16,820 nt of DNA, taken from positions 1 through 16,820 of the forward strand of contig CAAGDE010000200.1 in assembly GCA_900768535.1 (NCBI GenBank). Reading direction: 5' to 3'. This DNA is from Clostridia bacterium. Its GTDB lineage: Bacteria; Bacillota; Clostridia; Oscillospirales; CAG-272. The position numbers and the translations under genes were made by a program. Of the stretch, positions 13,952 through 16,820 are shown piece after piece. Every line of letters starts with the position of its first letter. The stretch's first letter is position 1. The notes beneath the pieces were generated by a model. It had not been told where the DNA came from, searched no databases, and saw nothing but the letters and a program-made list of their open reading frames with translations.

Positions 13952-14040
13952 GGCGGCAGGACATAACATTTGATAAGAACTCGGTGCCGGATGAGGATGA
14001 AAACGACGAACGCGACCGCGCGCCGCACCCGCTGTTCGAG

Positions 14041-14114
14041 TTCTTGAAGGGGTCCGGGGAAACTTCTCCGAAAGAAGTTTCCCCGGCAGGGTTTGGGACG
14101 GCGTCCCAAGGTCT
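14041..14114 (-). repeat. Half-copy of the composite palindromic element (copy 2)
   Basis: This half-copy matches the right half of copy 1. Blocks in order: TTCTTGAAGGGGTCC; a hairpin with 13-bp perfect stem CCGGGGAAACTTC/GAAGTTTCCCCGG (14054-14086, 7-base loop); CAGGGTT; a hairpin TTGGGAC/GTCCCAA; GGTCT. Read on the minus strand the order and the AGACCTTGGG start agree with copies at 1889 and 16673. It ends only a few bases before the AAAGGAG site (14116-14122) of the next gene. The remainder of the gap 13952-14040 shows no clear promoter or motif. Confidence 0.75.
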
Positions 14115-14127
14115 GAAAGGAGAATCC

Positions 14128-15648
14128 ATGCAATTGACAAACATTCTGGAATATCTGGAAGCCACCGCCGCAAGACTGCCGGGGAAGGTGGCGTTTTCGG
14201 ACGGGCGCGACAGCCTGACCTTTGCGGAGCTGTCCCGTTCTGCGCGGAGCATCGGTTCGGCGCTCCTGCGGCGCGGAGCGGGCAGAGGACGCCCGGTCGC
14301 CATTCTGATGGAAAAGCACCCGACCGTCCCGGCGGCGTTCTGGGGAACGGTCTATGCGGGCGGATTCTACGTGCCGCTGGATCCCGCCATGCCGCCGCGC
14401 CGCATGGAGTGCATCCTGCAAACGGTCGGCGCGGACTGCCTGATCGCGGACGAACGGGGAGAAGCCCTTGCCGCCGGTCTTGCCTGGCAGGGGACGGTTT
14501 TGCGGTATGCAGACCTCGCAAAAGAAGAAGAGGACCCGGCGGCGCTGGCGCATATCCGCGCGGAACAGCTGGATACCGACCCGATTTACGTGGTCTTCAC
14601 CTCCGGCTCCACGGGAACGCCCAAGGGGGTCATCGCCTGCCACCGGTCGGTCATTGATTACACCGAGGCACTGTCCGAGGCGCTGGGCTTCGGTGAGGAC
14701 TGCATCTTTGCCAATCAGACGCCGCTGTTTTTCGATGCGCCGCTCAAGGAGCTGATGCCGGTCATCAAATTCGGCGCCACCGCCTATTTCGTCCCGCGGA
14801 CGCTGTTCCTGTTCCCGATGAAGCTCTGCGATTTTCTCAACGAGCACCGCATCAACACGGTCTGCTGGGTGGTCTCCGCCCTGACCATGATTTCCTCGCT
14901 GGGGACGCTGGAGAAGAACCCGCCGAAATACCTGCGCACGGTTGCGTTCGGCAGCGAGGTCTTCCCGCCGAGCCAGTACGCGCTGTGGCGCAAAGCCCTG
15001 CCGGACGCCGTGTTCTTCAACCTGTACGGTCCCACCGAAGCCACGGGGATGTCCTGCTTTTGGCGGGCGGACCGGGAGCTGGAGGCGGGGGAGCCGATTC
15101 CCATCGGAAAGCCCTTCCGCAACACGGGCGTGCTGCTTCTGGACGGAGAGGGGCATCCGGTCGGCGCGGGGGAGGTGGGCGAGATCTACCTTCGCGGCAC
15201 CTGCGTGACGCTGGGTTATTTCAACGACCCGGAGCGCACATCCGCCGCGTTCGTGCAGAATCCCACACAGCGGAATTATCCCGAAACCGTCTATCGCACC
15301 GGCGACCTGGCAAGCTACAATGCGCACGGCGAGCTGGTCTTCCGTTCCCGTGCGGACGCGCAGATCAAGCATCAGGGGCACCGGATCGAGCTGGGAGAGA
15401 TCGAGGCGGCGGCAGCCACGTGCGAGGGTGTGAGGCAGTGCTGTGCGGTCTATGACGATGCCCGTCACCGGATTGTCCTGTATTACACCGGGGACGCGGA
15501 CAGCGCCGGGCTGACCGGGGCGCTGCGTGCCTGCCTGCCGCGCTATATGCTGCCGGGTGTTCTGCACCGGCTGGAGCGGATGCCGCTTACGCCGAACGGG
15601 AAAGTGGACCGCAAAGGGCTTAAACAGGCGGCAATGGAAGAAAAATAA
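14128..15648 (+). CDS. Stand-alone amino-acid adenylation (AMP-binding) enzyme
   Basis: A 506-residue adenylate-forming enzyme like NRPS A domains and DltA. Core motifs: A3 VVFTSGSTGTPKGV (155-168), A4 FFDAPLKEL (201-209), A5 NLYGPTEAT (298-306), A7 YRTGDL (389-394, Asp393), A8 RADAQIKHQGHRIELGEIE (408-426) and A10 NGKVDRKGL (490-498, Lys492). There is no carrier, condensation or thioesterase domain, and the length equals a single A domain. Asp203 aligns with the residue that holds the alpha-amino group, so an amino acid substrate is likely. My hand alignment to PheA gives pocket residues D203, A204, K207, W247, V272, F274, L299, G307, M308, K492; the lysine hints at an acidic side chain, tentatively. 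Start ATG 14128 has AAAGGAG five bases upstream. No dltB, dltC or carrier gene is in the window. Confidence 0.85.
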   Translation: MQLTNILEYLEATAARLPGKVAFSDGRDSLTFAELSRSARSIGSALLRRGAGRGRPVAILMEKHPTVPAAFWGTVYAGGFYVPLDPAMPPRRMECILQTVGADCLIADERGEALAAGLAWQGTVLRYADLAKEEEDPAALAHIRAEQLDTDPIYVVFTSGSTGTPKGVIACHRSVIDYTEALSEALGFGEDCIFANQTPLFFDAPLKELMPVIKFGATAYFVPRTLFLFPMKLCDFLNEHRINTVCWVVSALTMISSLGTLEKNPPKYLRTVAFGSEVFPPSQYALWRKALPDAVFFNLYGPTEATGMSCFWRADRELEAGEPIPIGKPFRNTGVLLLDGEGHPVGAGEVGEIYLRGTCVTLGYFNDPERTSAAFVQNPTQRNYPETVYRTGDLASYNAHGELVFRSRADAQIKHQGHRIELGEIEAAAATCEGVRQCCAVYDDARHRIVLYYTGDADSAGLTGALRACLPRYMLPGVLHRLERMPLTPNGKVDRKGLKQAAMEEK

Positions 15649-15651
15649 GAG

Positions 15652-15692
15652 AAAACCGCTTTGTTTTTCGCAAAACCGCTTGATTTTTTCGC
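15652..15692 (+). repeat. 20/21-base tandem duplication upstream of fba
   Basis: AAAACCGCTTTG then TTTTTCGC (15652-15671) is followed directly by AAAACCGCTTGA then TTTTTTCGC (15672-15692). The second unit contains the -35 box of the fba promoter. Confidence 0.75.
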
Positions 15693-15708
15693 GGAAATGG
15701 TTTATAAT
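15680..15708 (+). promoter_or_regulatory. Promoter of fba
   Basis: TTGATT (15680-15685), 17-base spacer, TATAAT (15703-15708). The start codon is 40 bases downstream, with GGAGG at 15735-15739. A perfect -10 box fits a well expressed glycolytic gene. Confidence 0.85.
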
Positions 15709-15748
15709 GTATCTGTTAAACGATTGGAATAAACGGAGGTTCAAAACA

Positions 15749-16612
15749 ATGCTCGTATCTGCAAAGCAAATGCTGGAAAAAGCCAAGGCGGGGCACTATG
15801 CCGTCGGTCAGTTCAATATCAATAATCTGGAGTGGACGAAAGCCATCCTGCAAACCGCGCAGGAGCTGAATTCTCCCGTTATTCTCGGTGTTTCCGAGGG
15901 CGCGGGAAAATATATGTGCGGATTTAAGACCGTTGCCGACATGGTCAAGGCGATGGTTGAGGAGCTGAACATCACGGTTCCGGTTGCCCTGCATCTGGAT
16001 CACGGCTCCTATGAAGGCTGCTACAAGTGCATCAAGGCGGGCTTCTCCTCCATCATGTTCGACGGCTCCCACTACCCGATTGAAGAGAACGTGGAGAAAA
16101 CGCGCGAGCTGGTGCACGTGACAAACCAGCTGGGACTTTCGCTGGAGGCGGAGGTCGGTGCCATCGGCGGGGAAGAGGACGGCGTGGTCGGCATGGGCGA
16201 GTGCGCAGACCCGAACGAGTGCAAGATGATTGCCGATCTCGGCGTTACCATGCTTGCGGCGGGTATCGGAAACATTCACGGCAAGTATCCGGCAAACTGG
16301 AAGGGACTGTCCTTCGAGACCCTTGCGGCGGTCTCCGAAAAGGTCGGCGCAATGCCGCTGGTTCTCCACGGCGGAACCGGCATCCCGGCGGATCAGATCA
16401 AAAAGGCAATCTCCCTCGGCGTTTCCAAGATCAACGTCAACACCGAGTGCCAGCTCTCCTTCGCGGCGGCAACCCGCACGTATATCGAGGCGGGCAAGGA
16501 TCTCTTAGGCAAGGGCTTCGACCCCAGAAAGCTGCTCGCTCCCGGCGTGGAAGCCATCAAGGCGACCGTAAAGGAGAAAATGGAACTCTTCGGCTCCGTC
16601 GGTCAGGCATAA
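15749..16612 (+). CDS. fba: Class II fructose-1,6-bisphosphate aldolase
   Basis: A 287-residue zinc-dependent aldolase of glycolysis and gluconeogenesis. It cleaves fructose-1,6-bisphosphate to dihydroxyacetone phosphate and glyceraldehyde-3-phosphate in the cytosol. Signatures: QFNINNLEW (21-29), LHLDHGSYEGC (81-91) with catalytic Asp84 and zinc-binding His85, EAEVGAIGGEEDG (133-145), GNIHGKY with His178 (zinc), LHGGTGI with His207 (zinc) and KINVNTE (227-233) for phosphate and substrate binding. Length and the short loops fit the FbaA type common in Firmicutes; related tagatose-bisphosphate aldolases share most of these motifs, but no sugar-catabolism genes are nearby. ATG 15749 follows GGAGG by nine bases. 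It has its own promoter and terminator, so it is monocistronic. Confidence 0.95.
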   Translation: MLVSAKQMLEKAKAGHYAVGQFNINNLEWTKAILQTAQELNSPVILGVSEGAGKYMCGFKTVADMVKAMVEELNITVPVALHLDHGSYEGCYKCIKAGFSSIMFDGSHYPIEENVEKTRELVHVTNQLGLSLEAEVGAIGGEEDGVVGMGECADPNECKMIADLGVTMLAAGIGNIHGKYPANWKGLSFETLAAVSEKVGAMPLVLHGGTGIPADQIKKAISLGVSKINVNTECQLSFAAATRTYIEAGKDLLGKGFDPRKLLAPGVEAIKATVKEKMELFGSVGQA

Positions 16613-16630
16613 TCCACCCCTGCCCATACC

Positions 16631-16665
16631 AAAGGCATAGCGGCTCGTCACCGCTATGCCTTTTA
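16631..16665 (+). terminator. Rho-independent terminator of fba
   Basis: AAAGGCATAGCGG (16631-16643), 7-base loop, CCGCTATGCCTTT (16651-16663): a perfect 13-bp stem ending in a T run, 18 bases after the stop codon. Confidence 0.92.
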
Positions 16666-16672
16666 TAAGCCT

Positions 16673-16820
16673 GGGGGAGACCTTGGGACTCCGTCCCAAA
16701 CCCTGCTTAGAACCCTCTTTCGGAGAGGGTTCTAAGGACTCCCAGAACTCGCCTGAGAAGGGCGTCCCCCCTTCCGAAAGCATGTCAAATTTTGTTCAGC
16801 CGCCGGAAGGGGGGACGCCC
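16673..16820. repeat. Composite palindromic element, copy 3, cut by the window end
   Basis: It starts GGGGGAGACCTTGGGAC like copy 1. Then come hairpin TTGGGAC/GTCCCAA, hairpin TTAGAACCCTC/GAGGGTTCTAA with loop TTTCGG, a block GGACTCCCAGAACTCGC and TGAGAAGGGCGT, which agrees with copy 1's matching region. The inner stem 16760-16776 pairs perfectly with 16804-16820 (17 bp) around a 27-base loop, so the right arm continues past the window. It begins eight bases after the fba terminator's T run. Confidence 0.85.

Noticed and set aside
13909..15786. Leftward open frame of 625 codons opposite the adenylation gene
   Set aside because: It spans intergenic DNA and the fba promoter region and has no domain signature. 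The plus strand carries all A-domain motifs.

Overview
The window reads as chromosomal DNA of a GC-rich, low-motility-of-content 'housekeeping' type from a Clostridia-like Firmicute (probably an uncultured gut Oscillospirales-type lineage). This is an inference from: strong AAAGGAG/GGAGG ribosome binding sites, textbook TTGACA-17-TATAAT promoters, the rpsF-ssb-rpsR operon, a YqeG-type HAD phosphatase, an NfnAB-type flavin/iron-sulfur pair, AsnA-type asparagine synthesis, a class II fructose bisphosphate aldolase, and dispersed palindromic repeats like those common in gut Clostridia. I see no rRNA, tRNA, CRISPR array, phage or transposase gene.

Layout. 1-235: a leftward promoter for a gene outside the window and a decayed repeat copy. 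236-1889: a leftward cytidylate-kinase-like gene and, from a back-to-back promoter, a rightward DUF1294 membrane protein followed by yqeG. 1889-2123: a 235-bp near-perfect inverted repeat. 2187-3935: a small AbrB-type regulator with a palindrome on its own promoter, then an unusually long PnuC-type transporter and a terminator. 3990-7549 (all leftward): a PAP2 phosphatase, the rpsF-ssb-rpsR operon with its promoter, leader and terminator, and an unrecognised 382-residue protein with beta-rich C-terminal repeats. 7604-10026: promoter, palindrome and the nfnA-nfnB pair. 10055-10260: a second kind of inverted repeat. 10314-13951: a tightly packed row of CPBP protease, tadA, asnA and a transglutaminase-like lipoprotein. 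14041-15648: a half-copy of the first repeat and a stand-alone amino-acid adenylation enzyme. 15652-16665: fba with promoter and terminator. 16673-16820: another copy of the large inverted repeat, cut by the window end.

Functionally the genes are mostly core cell business: translation and replication (rpsF, ssb, rpsR, tadA), redox balance (nfnAB, PnuC for NAD precursors), glycolysis (fba), asparagine supply (asnA) and envelope functions (PAP2, CPBP, lipoprotein, adenylation enzyme). The most unusual content is not protein coding: one family of composite palindromes occurs three times, with its hairpin stems rewritten by compensating changes; a second family occurs once as a facing pair and once as a decayed single copy. 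The best protein oddities are the PnuC transporter with a large extra N-terminal region, the alanine-rich tail on ribosomal protein S6, and the carrier-less adenylation enzyme.
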